DNA of 61,431 nucleotides from a bacterium (GCA_009924895.1 RFQR01000009.1:1-61431), one strand, 5' to 3'; positions 34,241 to 44,524 are shown, counted from the stretch's first letter. Notes: generated by a model from the sequence alone, not told the origin. Numbers and translations: made by a program.

Positions 34241-35065
34241 ATGTCATCGCTCCTTATTACCAAAGCCGACGGCGAGCAAGAATATTTTGACCCTGCAAAA
34301 CTTGAGCAGTCGCTTGAGCGCGCCGGTGCGCCGTCCATAATTCGTGCTCGCATCCTTAATACCGTCGAGCACGAGCTGAGGCCCGGCATGACGACCGAAC
34401 AGATTTATCGGCATGCATTTGAATTGCTTCAGAAAGCGGCCCCGGCGCACATTGCGGCACGCTACTCTATAAAGCGCGCGGTATTTTCGCTCGGGCCTTC
34501 GGGATTTCCGTTTGAGCAATTTTTAGCTGAGATACTGCGCGCGCATGGATGGACTACACAAACAGGGGTTGCGGCGACGGGGCGCTGTGCCCCGCATGAG
34601 GTCGACGTGATGGCGCAAAAAGGAGGAAGACGCATCGGTATCGAGGCAAAATTTCATAATGACGCAAGCGGAAACACCGATATCAAAGACGCACTCTATG
34701 TCTTTGCACGTTTTGAGGATTTGAAGCGCGCACCGGAAGAATCTTCTCGCGTTGATGAAGGGTGGCTGGTCACTAACACACGGTTTACGCGTAATGCTAT
34801 TCGCTACGCGCAGTGCTCAAATCTTATTTTACTTGGCTGGGATTATCCCCACGGCAGGGGACTCCAGGCGATGATAGAAGAAGCGCGAGTGCATCCCCTC
34901 ACGTGTCTCACGACGCTTTCGGATACCGAAAAGCATCGCTTGTTGGATAACAAGATAGTGCTCTGCAAGCATATTACGGTACCTCACGTGCTTACTGAAT
35001 ATGGCATACGGCCTGATAAAATTTCTAGCGTCCTTGCTGAAGCGCGCGAGCTCTGCGGAATATGA
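34241..35065 (+). CDS. ATP-cone domain fused to a PD-(D/E)XK (Mrr-like) nuclease domain
   Basis: A 274-residue fusion. Residues 3-90 are an ATP-cone like that of ribonucleotide reductases and NrdR (TKADGEQEYFDPAKLEQSLERAG, PGMTTEQIYRHAFELL). Residues about 100-230 are a restriction-endonuclease-like fold: the catalytic Asp is in HEVDVMA and IGIEAKFH carries the ExK part. ILLGWDYP follows as in Mrr-like proteins. The C-terminus (about 240-274) may be a short helical DNA-binding part. It probably cuts DNA in a nucleotide-sensitive way; this is inference from the domains. Confidence 0.85.
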   Translation: MSSLLITKADGEQEYFDPAKLEQSLERAGAPSIIRARILNTVEHELRPGMTTEQIYRHAFELLQKAAPAHIAARYSIKRAVFSLGPSGFPFEQFLAEILRAHGWTTQTGVAATGRCAPHEVDVMAQKGGRRIGIEAKFHNDASGNTDIKDALYVFARFEDLKRAPEESSRVDEGWLVTNTRFTRNAIRYAQCSNLILLGWDYPHGRGLQAMIEEARVHPLTCLTTLSDTEKHRLLDNKIVLCKHITVPHVLTEYGIRPDKISSVLAEARELCGI

Positions 35066-35119
35066 TCTCCCCGAAATCGACTTGCTACTTGCCCATTGTT
35101 ATTTGATACTTACGCATAT

Positions 35120-35617
35120 ATGCACGGACCCGAATTTTTGGCAGATACTCAGATAGTAATGCTTGGCAAGCTTGCCCTTGCGTCATTTTTAGGACTTCTC
35201 ATCGGTACCGAACGAGGACTTATCGCAAAGCAGCCTGCAGGAACTCGTACGTTTTCGCTCGTCGCCCTCGCGACGTGTTTACTAGTCGTAGTAGGTAACC
35301 ATGTGAACGCCCAGGTGTACGGAATCATGAATTTTGACCCAACGCATCTTGCAGGATCAATTGTGCAAGGTGTTGGATTTTTAGGTGCGGGTCTTATTAT
35401 CTTTCGCGGGGATTCAATTCACGGTATCACGACCGCTGCGGGACTGTGGCTTACGGCAGCAATCGGCATCGCGGTAGGCTTTGGACTCTATCTCCTCTCT
35501 ATCTTCGGCACACTCCTTATGATTATCATTCTTACCGGAATGTGGTTTGTCGAGCATCAGTGGAAAGACTGGTTTACTACGCATCGTCCTGACACTGAAA
35601 ACCCGTTGGGACGCTAA
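35120..35617 (+). CDS. MgtC/SapB-family membrane protein
   Basis: A 165-residue protein with about four helices. LGLLIGTERGLIAKQPAGTRTFSLVALAT is the family signature at the N-terminus, and GFLGAGLIIFRGDSIHGITTAAGLWLTAAIG is the second. MgtC proteins affect Mg2+ adaptation and can inhibit ATP synthase. Here the gene lies just ahead of atpE where atpB would usually be. The start 35120 fits the extended -10-like TGA-TACTTA; the track start 35096 is also possible. The C-terminal domain of long MgtC proteins is absent. Confidence 0.88.
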   Translation: MHGPEFLADTQIVMLGKLALASFLGLLIGTERGLIAKQPAGTRTFSLVALATCLLVVVGNHVNAQVYGIMNFDPTHLAGSIVQGVGFLGAGLIIFRGDSIHGITTAAGLWLTAAIGIAVGFGLYLLSIFGTLLMIIILTGMWFVEHQWKDWFTTHRPDTENPLGR

Positions 35618-35689
35618 GGTGGAGGCGCGCGGAGCAGCAGGACCTTTCTCATTTTTTAGTGTTTGTGGTATACTCGGGGCATCAATTAA

Positions 35690-35941
<252 letters not shown>

Positions 35942-35981
35942 TGTCTTGCCTGCGAGGAACGAGCAGTTGTAAACACTTAAT

Positions 35982-36083
35982 CCAGCCTCACTTTTCAGCT
36001 TTTTTCGTGGAGTATACATACTTGTGCATTGCAGGTACCAACGAAGGCTGATGTAAGAAGAGGACTTACAAAAGTGAAGCTGG
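35982..36083. repeat. Long-range inverted repeat between atpE and atpF
   Basis: CCAGC-c-TCACTTTT (35982-35995) pairs with AAAAGTGA-a-GCTGG (36070-36083), giving a 13-bp stem with one mismatch around a 74-nt loop. It lies in a 185-base intergenic stretch unusual for this compact operon. Confidence 0.6.
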
Positions 36084-36126
36084 ATGCAAGAACTCGTAAT
36101 TCGCTTCGCTCATAACGACTTCTAAC

Positions 36127-36570
36127 ATGGATCAATTATTTGCAACATTCGGAATAAACTGGAAGCTCTTCACCATGCAGATGGTGAATTTCGGATTACT
36201 TTTGTGGGTACTCTGGAAATTTGTCTATACCCCAGTTCTTGCAATGATTGATCAGCGTCGTGAAGAAATTGCAGAAGGAGTGCGAAAAGCTGAAGCTGCT
36301 GACCGCAGACTCGCTGAAGCTGATCTTGAAGGAAAATCCCTTGTTGCTGCGGCGGGGAAAGAGGGGGAGAGCCTTGTTGCGGCTGCACGCGCTCGTGCTG
36401 ATGAGAAAGCGACAGAAATCGTAAAAACAGCAGAAGCGAAAGCTGCCGCTGCACTCTCTGATGCAACGGCTCGCGCTGGAGAGGCAAAACGCAAAGCACT
36501 CCAAGAGAGCGAAAAGGAAATCGCCCGTGCTGCCATGCTTGCTGCTGAGAAAATACTTGCTCATAAATAA
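36127..36570 (+). CDS. atpF: ATP synthase F0 subunit b
   Basis: A 147-residue protein of the peripheral stalk. It begins with a membrane helix (WKLFTMQMVNFGLLLWVLWKFV), then a charged coiled coil rich in Ala, Glu and Lys. Length is a little short of the usual 155-160. It follows the 185-base structured spacer; its ATG has no SD sequence. Confidence 0.94.
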   Translation: MDQLFATFGINWKLFTMQMVNFGLLLWVLWKFVYTPVLAMIDQRREEIAEGVRKAEAADRRLAEADLEGKSLVAAAGKEGESLVAAARARADEKATEIVKTAEAKAAAALSDATARAGEAKRKALQESEKEIARAAMLAAEKILAHK

Positions 36571-36572
36571 AT

Positions 36573-36932
36573 ATGGAACGAGCTTACGCACGCGCACTAT
36601 TACAACTTATTCAAAACGGCATGGCACATGCTGATGCCGTGCGCACGGTCGCAAAAGTCCTTGAGTCGAAAGGACGCTCAGCGCTCATGCCAAAAGTTGC
36701 TCGTGCATTTAATCGCCTCATACAGCGTGAGTCAGGTAAAATTACAAACACGTTGTTCGTAGCAAAAGAACATCACGCTTCGCGTGCGCATAAAGAATCC
36801 GGTGAACATGACGCGAGAGTCGTTGTTGATCCAACACTTATCGGAGGTTGGCGTTTGGTCAAAAGCGACTCGCTTGTCGATGTTAGCTGGAAAAAACATC
36901 TCTTATCAATCTATAATCGCATTGCTGCATAA
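36573..36932 (+). CDS. atpH: ATP synthase F1 subunit delta, short form
   Basis: Delta links the stalk to the F1 head. At 119 residues it is well below the usual 175-180. The N-terminus [13 protein letters not shown] is as expected, but the helical N-terminal domain is shortened. The C-terminal pattern [25 protein letters not shown] matches the family end. Reading frame is intact and spacing in the operon is normal (2 bases after atpF), so it is probably a natural short form rather than a truncation. Confidence 0.85.
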   Translation: MERAYARALLQLIQNGMAHADAVRTVAKVLESKGRSALMPKVARAFNRLIQRESGKITNTLFVAKEHHASRAHKESGEHDARVVVDPTLIGGWRLVKSDSLVDVSWKKHLLSIYNRIAA

Positions 36933-36937
36933 TAGTT

Positions 36938-38503
36938 ATGGAATCTTCAGTTGTTGCAAAAATCATACAAGAAATCGAAGGGTACGCTCCGTCAAAGGAA
37001 GTCGAGCACGTGGGGCGTGTCACCGCAGTTGGTGACGGTGTTGTCGCAATCGATGGTCTCTCAAAAGCAGTGATGAGTGAAGTCGTGGTATTTGAGGAAA
37101 CCGCAGGTAAGTCACTTTCAGATGCGATGGCATCTGGTTCCGCGCTCTACGGGCTTATCTTAAACCTTGAAGAAGACGGCGTGCGCGCTATTGTCCTCGG
37201 GGAAGTATCCCGCGTGAAAGAGGGAATGCTCGTAAAATCAACCGGCAAAATTCTCTCGGTTCCTTCAGGTGAAGAATCGCTCGGCCGCGTTGTAAACGCT
37301 CTCGGTGAGCCGCTCGACGGTAAAGGACCATTCAAGAAGCCAACGATGATGCCGGTTGAACGTGAGGCCTATGGTGTCATGGCGCGTAAATCGGTTTCGG
37401 TGCCGCTTCAAACAGGAGTAAAGGCAATCGATGCCATGATCCCTATCGGTCGTGGTCAGCGTGAGCTCATCATTGGCGATCGCGGTACCGGCAAGACAAC
37501 AATCGCAATTGATACCATCATAAACCAGAAAAGCGAACCTGCTGATAAGCGCCCGATTTGTATTTATGTCGCAATTGGTCAGAAAGAAAGTAAGACCGCG
37601 CGCATCGTGCAAGAGCTCAAAGAAAAAGGCGCGATGGAATACACGATTGTCGTCAACGCTTCAGCTTCAGCACCAGCAGCACTGCAGTTCCTTGCACCGT
37701 ATGCGGGGGTTGCTATGGGCGAATACTTCATGGACAAGGGTAAGGACGTCTTGGTGATTTACGACGACCTCTCGAAGCAAGCGGTTGCGTACCGCCAGCT
37801 CTCACTTCTCTTGCGTCGTCCGCCAGGTCGTGAAGCGTATCCTGGTGATATTTTCTACCTCCACTCGCGCCTCCTTGAGCGCGCAGCGCGTCTTTCAGAA
37901 GAAAAGGGGGGTGGTTCCGTCACGGCACTTCCGATTATCGAGACGCAAGAAGGCGACATCTCTGCCTACATTCCAACGAACGTTATCTCAATTACCGACG
38001 GTCAGATATTTATGATGGCAGATCTCTTCAACAAAGGCTTGCGCCCGGCAATTGATGTAGGTAACTCGGTTTCGCGCGTTGGTTCAGCTGCACAGACAAA
38101 AGCAATGAAAGGTGTGGGAGGATCGCTTAAGCTTGAACTTGCGCAGTTCCGCGAACTCGAAGCGTTTATGCAATTTGCGCAAGACCTCGATAAGGCAACT
38201 GCAGACCGCATTGCAACAGGTCAGAGAATGGTTGAAGTATTGAAACAAAAAAATGGTGCACCGATGCCGGTTGAAGTACAGGTTGCCGTCCTTTTTGCTG
38301 CGCAGACCAAGTTCTTCGCTGATGTTCCCATAAACAAAGTACGTGAAGCAGAGGAGAAGCTGCGATCGTTCCTTGATGCAACAGCATCTACGACGCTCGC
38401 TGACATCAAAAAGACAGGGCTTCTCTCCGATGAATCTAAACAGGCACTGACGAAGGCATTTGAAGCGTTTCGTGGTGGGCATAATGAATTATTTAGCCAC
38501 TAG
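36938..38503 (+). CDS. atpA: ATP synthase F1 subunit alpha
   Basis: The regulatory nucleotide-binding subunit of F1. Walker A is GDRGTGKTT and the visit to the catalytic interface includes RELIIGDRG and [14 protein letters not shown] with the arginine finger. [28 protein letters not shown] covers Walker B. Length is 521 residues, slightly longer than usual (500-515). Confidence 0.98.
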   Translation: MESSVVAKIIQEIEGYAPSKEVEHVGRVTAVGDGVVAIDGLSKAVMSEVVVFEETAGKSLSDAMASGSALYGLILNLEEDGVRAIVLGEVSRVKEGMLVKSTGKILSVPSGEESLGRVVNALGEPLDGKGPFKKPTMMPVEREAYGVMARKSVSVPLQTGVKAIDAMIPIGRGQRELIIGDRGTGKTTIAIDTIINQKSEPADKRPICIYVAIGQKESKTARIVQELKEKGAMEYTIVVNASASAPAALQFLAPYAGVAMGEYFMDKGKDVLVIYDDLSKQAVAYRQLSLLLRRPPGREAYPGDIFYLHSRLLERAARLSEEKGGGSVTALPIIETQEGDISAYIPTNVISITDGQIFMMADLFNKGLRPAIDVGNSVSRVGSAAQTKAMKGVGGSLKLELAQFRELEAFMQFAQDLDKATADRIATGQRMVEVLKQKNGAPMPVEVQVAVLFAAQTKFFADVPINKVREAEEKLRSFLDATASTTLADIKKTGLLSDESKQALTKAFEAFRGGHNELFSH

Positions 38504-38577
38504 CCTCTAGCGACGAGAGTATAGTGAATTATAGAATTTTCTAATGGCTATATCCTAAACCCCTATTCTTTATCTCT

Positions 38578-39480
38578 ATGGCGGGACTTAAAAACATAAA
38601 ACACAAGATACAGTCAGTAAAAAAGACCTCAACGGTAACCCGTGCGATGGAGGCTGTTTCTGCAGTCAAAATGCGAAAGTCGCAAGAGCGTGCGCTCGGC
38701 GGTCGCGCCTATGCTGCTACGTCGCTTTCTCTTCTCGAACGCCTTTCAGGTACGAATGATCTCTCTTCATATCCACTCATGCAGCCACAAGGAGGGAAGA
38801 CCTGTGTGGTTATTATCACCAGCGATAAAGGTCTTGCGGGTGCTTTAAATAGTGGCGTCATACGAGCGGTGGAGCGTATGGGACTTTCACCAGAAAATTC
38901 TGTCATAATTGCGATGGGGCGTCGTGGAGGAGATTTCTTCTTGAATCGCAGATTTGATGTTCGTATCAAAAAGGAAAATGTATCTGATGGCGTTTCAGAA
39001 ATAGATTTGCAATCGGTGACCGAAGCTATTCTTGCTATGCGCGCCTCGGGTGAAGTGGGGAATTGTTTTATTGCCTATGCCAACTTTCTTTCAACCTTTG
39101 AACAAGAGCCTGTAGTGCGACAAATCATTCCGATTACGAAAGAAACGATGAAGGAAATTGTAGCGCACATACGGCCCGTGCGCGGCAAGTATGCTCCCGC
39201 AAAGCACGATGCTGCTGCGCCGTCCTTTTATACGATTGAGCCGAGCGCTGATGCCGTACTCTCGCAACTGTTGCCAAAATTGCTGAACGTCGCCGTTTTC
39301 TATGCACTCCTTGAAGCTAAAGCTTCTGAACATTCTGCCCGTATGGTTGCGATGAAAAATGCGACCGACAAGGCGAAAGAGCTCGCAAAAGCACTCACCC
39401 GCAAATTCAACCGAATCCGTCAAGCATCAATTACCCGAGAAGTGTCGGAAATTGTCGGCGGCATCGAGGCAATGAAGTAA
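38578..39480 (+). CDS. atpG: ATP synthase F1 subunit gamma
   Basis: Gamma is the central rotor shaft. The start KNIKHKIQSVKKTSTVTRAMEAVSAVKM and the end MKNATDKAKELAKALTRKFNRIRQASITREVSEIVGG are highly typical. Length is 300 residues. A 74-base spacer with A/T-rich sequence separates it from atpA. The next gene is not atpD but a four-helix-bundle gene. Confidence 0.97.
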   Translation: MAGLKNIKHKIQSVKKTSTVTRAMEAVSAVKMRKSQERALGGRAYAATSLSLLERLSGTNDLSSYPLMQPQGGKTCVVIITSDKGLAGALNSGVIRAVERMGLSPENSVIIAMGRRGGDFFLNRRFDVRIKKENVSDGVSEIDLQSVTEAILAMRASGEVGNCFIAYANFLSTFEQEPVVRQIIPITKETMKEIVAHIRPVRGKYAPAKHDAAAPSFYTIEPSADAVLSQLLPKLLNVAVFYALLEAKASEHSARMVAMKNATDKAKELAKALTRKFNRIRQASITREVSEIVGGIEAMK

Positions 39481-39488
39481 AAGAGAAA

Positions 39489-39501
39489 AGAAATAAGAAA
39501 T
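39489..39501 (+). repeat. Left arm of 13-bp inverted repeat flanking the four-helix gene
   Basis: AGAAATAAGAAAT lies 8 bases after atpG and is the exact reverse complement of 39895-39907. The pair brackets the inserted gene. Confidence 0.6.
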
Positions 39502-39524
39502 TAGAGACGAGAAACAAGAAATAT

Positions 39525-39881
39525 ATGAAAAACGAAAATCCGCTCAAAATGCGAATCATACAGTTTTCTGTTTCTATCATGAAGCTTGCACACAGTCACG
39601 GTGCAGACAGGGTTCTAAATCTAGTTTTTAATCAGGTCATACGAAGTTCGGGTTCGATAGGCGCAAACGTGACCGAGGCGCACGGATCTAACTCAAAAGC
39701 GGGGTTTGTTAACTACTTTCACATTGCACTTCAGTCTGCTCGCGAGACTCGTTATTGGCTCGAAGTCGTAAAAGCATATGGTCCCACGAAGCAAGAGGCC
39801 CTTTCTCGCTTAATCAACGAAGTAGATGAATTTGAACGAATACTAATAGCCAGTCTAAAGACGATGAAGAAGCACCGCTAG
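39525..39881 (+). CDS. Four-helix bundle protein (23S rRNA intervening-sequence family) inside the atp operon
   Basis: A 118-residue protein of the S23/IVS four-helix family, related in fold to the Avd protein of diversity-generating retroelements. Characteristic parts are VIRSSGSIGANVTEAHGSNSKAGF and FHIALQSARETRYWLEVVKAYG. Members are found as isolated inserts in many genomes, including inside rRNA genes. Here it sits between atpG and atpD, flanked by 13-bp inverted repeats, which is a strange position for a foreign gene. No reverse transcriptase or target repeat is visible, so a DGR is not supported. Confidence 0.9.
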   Translation: MKNENPLKMRIIQFSVSIMKLAHSHGADRVLNLVFNQVIRSSGSIGANVTEAHGSNSKAGFVNYFHIALQSARETRYWLEVVKAYGPTKQEALSRLINEVDEFERILIASLKTMKKHR

Positions 39882-39894
39882 GAACCCCTTTATT

Positions 39895-39907
39895 ATTTCT
39901 TATTTCT
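39895..39907 (+). repeat. Right arm of 13-bp inverted repeat flanking the four-helix gene
   Basis: ATTTCTTATTTCT, exact reverse complement of 39489-39501, 22 bases before atpD. Confidence 0.6.
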
Positions 39908-39925
39908 AGTTTATTATCTCACTGA

Positions 39926-41317
<1,392 letters not shown>

Positions 41318-41322
41318 AATGT

Positions 41323-41571
41323 ATGGCAAGTGAGAATACATTTCCCGTCACTGTTGCCAGTGTCTCTGAGACACTCTTTGATGGTGCTGCCGTTTCTATT
41401 TCAGTTCCAGCAGCGGATGGTGTTATGACCGTTCTGGCAAAACACGAACCATTTGTAACAACCCTTAAAAAAGGTGATGTCACGGTGCGTGCAGGAGGTG
41501 AAGTGCGCACCTTCCCGATAGAAGGCGGGGTATTCGAGTGTTCGGGGGAAAAGGCGATTGTGCTTTTGTAA
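41323..41571 (+). CDS. atpC: ATP synthase F1 subunit epsilon, short form
   Basis: Epsilon couples the rotor to the c ring. At 82 residues the protein consists only of the N-terminal beta-sandwich (VTVASVSETLFDGAAVSISVPAADG, VFECSGEKAIVLL). The C-terminal helical hairpin that blocks rotation in other bacteria is missing. That implies no epsilon-type inhibition of ATP hydrolysis in this organism. Confidence 0.92.
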   Translation: MASENTFPVTVASVSETLFDGAAVSISVPAADGVMTVLAKHEPFVTTLKKGDVTVRAGGEVRTFPIEGGVFECSGEKAIVLL

Positions 41572-41578
41572 AGTGAGG

Positions 41579-41584
41579 TAGAAT
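41579..41584 (+). promoter_or_regulatory. -10 box of the Cys-rich secreted protein gene
   Basis: TAGAAT ends 6 nt before ATG 41591; atpC ends 8 bases upstream. Confidence 0.58.
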
Positions 41585-41590
41585 AATCAC

Positions 41591-42676
41591 ATGAAAAAAG
41601 GTCTTGCAGCGCTTCTTTTCCTTGCGCCTGTTTTTGTGTTTGCACAAAGCCCTGATCCGAATGCCTGTCTTCAGCAAATGCAAGCACAATTTACATGCTA
41701 TGCACCGGGCCTTGACCCTAACATGGAGGGGCCATTTGAAACATCGCGTGTAGGTACCAACGGTCAAAATATCCCGGCTACACTTGATGATGTGCGACTC
41801 GGTCGTTCAAAAACAGTCACTCTTGCTGGTAACCCAGCTCATTATGGAAAGTACTACAATCTCGGAACCATTGTTTACACGTCAGCCATCGATGGGGCGA
41901 CCTATACCATGAGAAACGTTGTGGGCTATGTGCATGATACGGGATGTGCGTTTAAGGCACCGGGTGAGTCAGGGAGCTGTTGTTCTCGATATAACACCTG
42001 TGCCGAAGTGCCAAGAAAACTTGACATCGCTCACGGTGATTATCGTGACAGGTATACGCGAGGCGGTGTTACTGATGTAAACCACGGTCCCTCTTGCGCA
42101 AAAATAAATAGAACAATTTGCCAAATTGCGGGACCACTAACAACGCCACCCGATGTCACGAGTCAAGGTGTTCAACCAGGAAACGATCAGCTCATGTCAC
42201 TTGGCAACTTTCGTACAGGGACAGGACAAACCACAGGTGTAAACGCTTCACCTGGGATTACCGCATCACCATACACGGGTGGCTCTGGTGCTTCTTCACA
42301 AACAGGTACCGTTTCCTCACGAGGGTCTAGTCAAAATTATGGTTCAAACTCTACTGGCTCTTATCAGCAATCCTCGTACACAACGGGTGGTTCAGTGCCG
42401 ACAAATCCTTCAGTCCCTATATCGCCAATAGGATTTTTGTTTAAACGCTTTGCCTCCGTTGCACTTGGTGGTATGGAATGGATTTCATGGGGTGTTATTG
42501 GTTCTGCAGATAATTGCTCGGTAAGTGTCACGTCACCAACAAACACCGTTACGCTCGGGCAAGGAAAATCGGGGACTCAGATGTTTGGGATACCACAAGA
42601 TGCGACGAAAGGCACTTGGACCATTTCGCTCTCATGCAGAGGCTTCTCTAAGTCAGACTCATTCACCGTGATTTAG
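41591..42676 (+). CDS. Secreted cysteine-rich protein with possible 3D/DPBB-like domain
   Basis: A 361-residue exported protein. The signal peptide is KGLAALLFLAPVFVFAQ. Residues 80-150 have a beta-barrel-like region with YGKYYNLGTIVY, GYVHDTGCAF and KLDIAHGDYRDR, somewhat like the Asp-rich 3D domain of resuscitation or MltA proteins; the match is weak. About ten cysteines (e.g. CCSRYNTC) are present. A Ser/Gly/Thr-rich linker (205-280) follows, then a C-terminal beta domain (NCSVSVTSPTNTVTLGQG). It may act at the cell surface. Confidence 0.7.
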   Translation: MKKGLAALLFLAPVFVFAQSPDPNACLQQMQAQFTCYAPGLDPNMEGPFETSRVGTNGQNIPATLDDVRLGRSKTVTLAGNPAHYGKYYNLGTIVYTSAIDGATYTMRNVVGYVHDTGCAFKAPGESGSCCSRYNTCAEVPRKLDIAHGDYRDRYTRGGVTDVNHGPSCAKINRTICQIAGPLTTPPDVTSQGVQPGNDQLMSLGNFRTGTGQTTGVNASPGITASPYTGGSGASSQTGTVSSRGSSQNYGSNSTGSYQQSSYTTGGSVPTNPSVPISPIGFLFKRFASVALGGMEWISWGVIGSADNCSVSVTSPTNTVTLGQGKSGTQMFGIPQDATKGTWTISLSCRGFSKSDSFTVI

Positions 42677-42677
42677 C

Positions 42678-42983
42678 ATGGCATTTCAACGAACGAAAGA
42701 GGATTTTGTGTGCGAAAAGTGCGGTACTGCCGTCACGGGGACCGGGTATACCAACCATTGTCCAAACTGCCTGTGGAGTAAGCATGTCGACATCGATCCT
42801 GGTGACAGGCTTGAAGCATGCCAGGGCATGATGGAGCCCATTCGTATGGAAGGAGCGACTGCACGACTGCGCATTGTTCATCACTGCACTAAGTGTGGAT
42901 TCGAGCGCTATAACGACATCGCACAAACCGATAGCCCTGACGCGGTGATTTCAGTATCGGGGTATCATGCGCAGAAAAAATGA
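42678..42983 (+). CDS. RNHCP domain protein
   Basis: A 101-residue zinc-ribbon protein. It shows the RNHCP family pattern: FVCEKCGTAV, TNHCPNCLWSKHVD with the usual RNHCP here TNHCP, DIDPGDRLEACQGMMEPI and HHCTKCGFERYND. Six or more cysteines and several histidines probably bind two zinc ions. The family's role is unknown, possibly RNA-related. It follows the secreted protein gene by one base. Confidence 0.92.
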   Translation: MAFQRTKEDFVCEKCGTAVTGTGYTNHCPNCLWSKHVDIDPGDRLEACQGMMEPIRMEGATARLRIVHHCTKCGFERYNDIAQTDSPDAVISVSGYHAQKK

Positions 42984-42989
42984 TATACT
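42984..42989 (+). promoter_or_regulatory. -10 box of the 197-aa membrane protein gene
   Basis: TGA-TATACT, an extended -10, overlaps the RNHCP stop and ends 6 nt before ATG 42996. Confidence 0.65.
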
Positions 42990-42995
42990 CGGCGT

Positions 42996-43589
42996 ATGGA
43001 TGAGACACAGAAAAAAACGACAACAGGAGATGAAAACCTCGGACTCGTGGGACCTGATTCGTTTTTTGTTGGAACCATACCGTATCACCATGCAGATTTG
43101 GTTCGTCAGATGCTGCTTGCCGCGGCAGCCCTTATTATCCTTACAGTGCCCTTATTTTCTGACATTTCGGTTGTAAAAACATCACTCGAACTCATGGGCG
43201 CAATTGTGCTCGCTCTCTGCGGTGCGCTCACGCTGCCCGGAAAGCATATACCTCTCTTTGTTGATGCATTCGTTGGTGCGGTAGGCCTGATTATATACGA
43301 GCCGCTTGCAATTATGTCGTATACACAAGGTGATCTGATTATTTTTGTGATTCGTGAGTCTCTCGCCTTGCTCTTCTTATTTATTTTGTTCTTTAGTGTT
43401 AAGACACTGCGTACCATCTATTCTCGTACGAGCGTGGTCCCGACACAGCAAAGAGCGATACGAGCTGACGGTGAAGAATATGTCGGACCGCCGGTCGTTC
43501 TGCATCCTGAAATCCGCGCCGGATTACAGCTCACTGAACGTGAAAAGCAGAACGACCACCGACAGTATTATCTGTACGACGATAATTAA
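42996..43589 (+). CDS. Four-helix membrane protein of unknown function
   Basis: I do not recognise this 197-residue protein. A soluble N-terminus (40 residues) precedes about four hydrophobic helices (QMLLAAAALIILTVPLF, LMGAIVLALCGALTL, FVGAVGLIIYEPLAIM, ESLALLFLFILFF). The C-terminal 60 residues are charged and tyrosine-rich (HRQYYLYDDN). Start and -10 are close and clear. Confidence 0.7.
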   Translation: MDETQKKTTTGDENLGLVGPDSFFVGTIPYHHADLVRQMLLAAAALIILTVPLFSDISVVKTSLELMGAIVLALCGALTLPGKHIPLFVDAFVGAVGLIIYEPLAIMSYTQGDLIIFVIRESLALLFLFILFFSVKTLRTIYSRTSVVPTQQRAIRADGEEYVGPPVVLHPEIRAGLQLTEREKQNDHRQYYLYDDN

Positions 43590-43699
43590 CCCACCAAAAC
43601 TTTTTCATTGTTTTTGGTACGATACCTATGTTCTGTCACAGGCTGAATTTCGAAACATCTACTTTTATTTAATTTTAAAAAAGTGTAGGCGGGTACACC

Positions 43700-44284
43700 A
43701 TGAAAATATATATCTTACTCGGACATCCTGACGGGAGCGGTTTTTGCGGAGAGATGGCAAAGACATATGAAGAATCGGCAAAGACAGCGGGACATGAAGT
43801 GCGCCGACAGAATATTGGCGACATGCAATTTGACCCTATTTTGCACAAAGGCTATCGGGTTCTACAACCACTCGAACCCGATCTTGTAACATTTCAAGAG
43901 AACATTTCATGGGCCGATCATTTTGTGGTTATTCATCCGGTATGGTGGGTGGGCATGCCTGCAATTCTCAAAGGTCTCTTTGACCGTGCCTGGCTTCCGG
44001 GCTCTGCGTTTCGGTATATTAAAACGAAAGAAGGGAAGCGGACTATTTTTTGGCATCGCCTCTATCGTGGCAAAACTGCGCGCATCATTATTGCAAGCGG
44101 AACGAATCCATGGCTGGTACGCCTCCTTCCGGGCAACGTCAATGCGCAACTGAAATGGGGTATTTTGTGGTTTGCGGGCTTTGCGACTCGCAGCACCTGG
44201 TTTGGTCCTTCTGAAAATATTCCTGAATCAAAGAAACAAAAGTGGCTTTTGAAAATAGCGGCGTTGGGCCGTCTCGGTCGATAA
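43700..44284 (+). CDS. Flavodoxin-fold NAD(P)H:quinone oxidoreductase
   Basis: A 194-residue member of the Flavodoxin_2 family (KefF/MdaB/NQO type), which reduces quinones or other acceptors. The phosphate-binding start is YILLGHPDGSGFC and the flavin-near loop PVWWVGMPAILKGLFDRAWLPG is typical of the family. Residues near HPV and RAWLPG bind FMN or FAD. A strong minus-strand terminator overlaps the end. Partner and substrate are not evident. Confidence 0.9.
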   Translation: MKIYILLGHPDGSGFCGEMAKTYEESAKTAGHEVRRQNIGDMQFDPILHKGYRVLQPLEPDLVTFQENISWADHFVVIHPVWWVGMPAILKGLFDRAWLPGSAFRYIKTKEGKRTIFWHRLYRGKTARIIIASGTNPWLVRLLPGNVNAQLKWGILWFAGFATRSTWFGPSENIPESKKQKWLLKIAALGRLGR

Positions 44285-44313
44285 AACAGAAGGGGCCAGC
44301 ATTCGCTGGCCCC
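44283..44313 (-). terminator. Intrinsic terminator of the 63-aa gene
   Basis: GGGGCCAGC/GCTGGCCCC with loop ATTC; on the minus strand T-rich sequence follows. It overlaps the flavodoxin-like gene's stop. Confidence 0.8.
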
Positions 44314-44332
44314 CGCGTCGTTCATCTCTCGA

Positions 44333-44524
44333 TCACTTGATGCCGAGCAAACTCGGCGCCAGGAAGATGAATGCAACCGCGACGGTCAAGGCGTACAGTG
44401 GCCATCTTGTGCTCGGGACACCGAGCCAGCCCACGGTGCTTGCCTGACCCTTCAAGATGCTGTCATCGAAGGTGCCGGTGCCATCCGGGTTGCGTTCCTC
44501 GATCGGAAGACGACGTTTCGTCAT
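44333..44524 (-). CDS. Orphan single-helix small protein (63 aa)
   Basis: I do not recognise it. A basic and acidic soluble N-terminus (TKRRLPIEERNPDGTGTFDD) is followed by one C-terminal membrane helix (RWPLYALTVAVAFIFLAPSLL), suggesting a tail-anchored protein. The SD sequence TAGGAG stands 6-8 bases before the ATG. It has its own terminator. Confidence 0.75.
   Translation of the reverse strand: MTKRRLPIEERNPDGTGTFDDSILKGQASTVGWLGVPSTRWPLYALTVAVAFIFLAPSLLGIK

Noticed and set aside
34241-35065. NrdR transcription factor, because of the ATP-cone
   Set aside because: The N-terminal zinc ribbon of NrdR is absent and the C-terminal two thirds show a nuclease fold.
35120-35617. Subunit a of ATP synthase, because of its place before atpE
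   Set aside because: The sequence has MgtC signatures (GTERG, GFLGAGLI) and lacks the essential Arg helix of subunit a.
39525-39881. Diversity-generating retroelement suggested by the Avd-like four-helix fold
   Set aside because: No reverse transcriptase, template or variable repeat is visible in the window; the protein fits the isolated IVS-type family.
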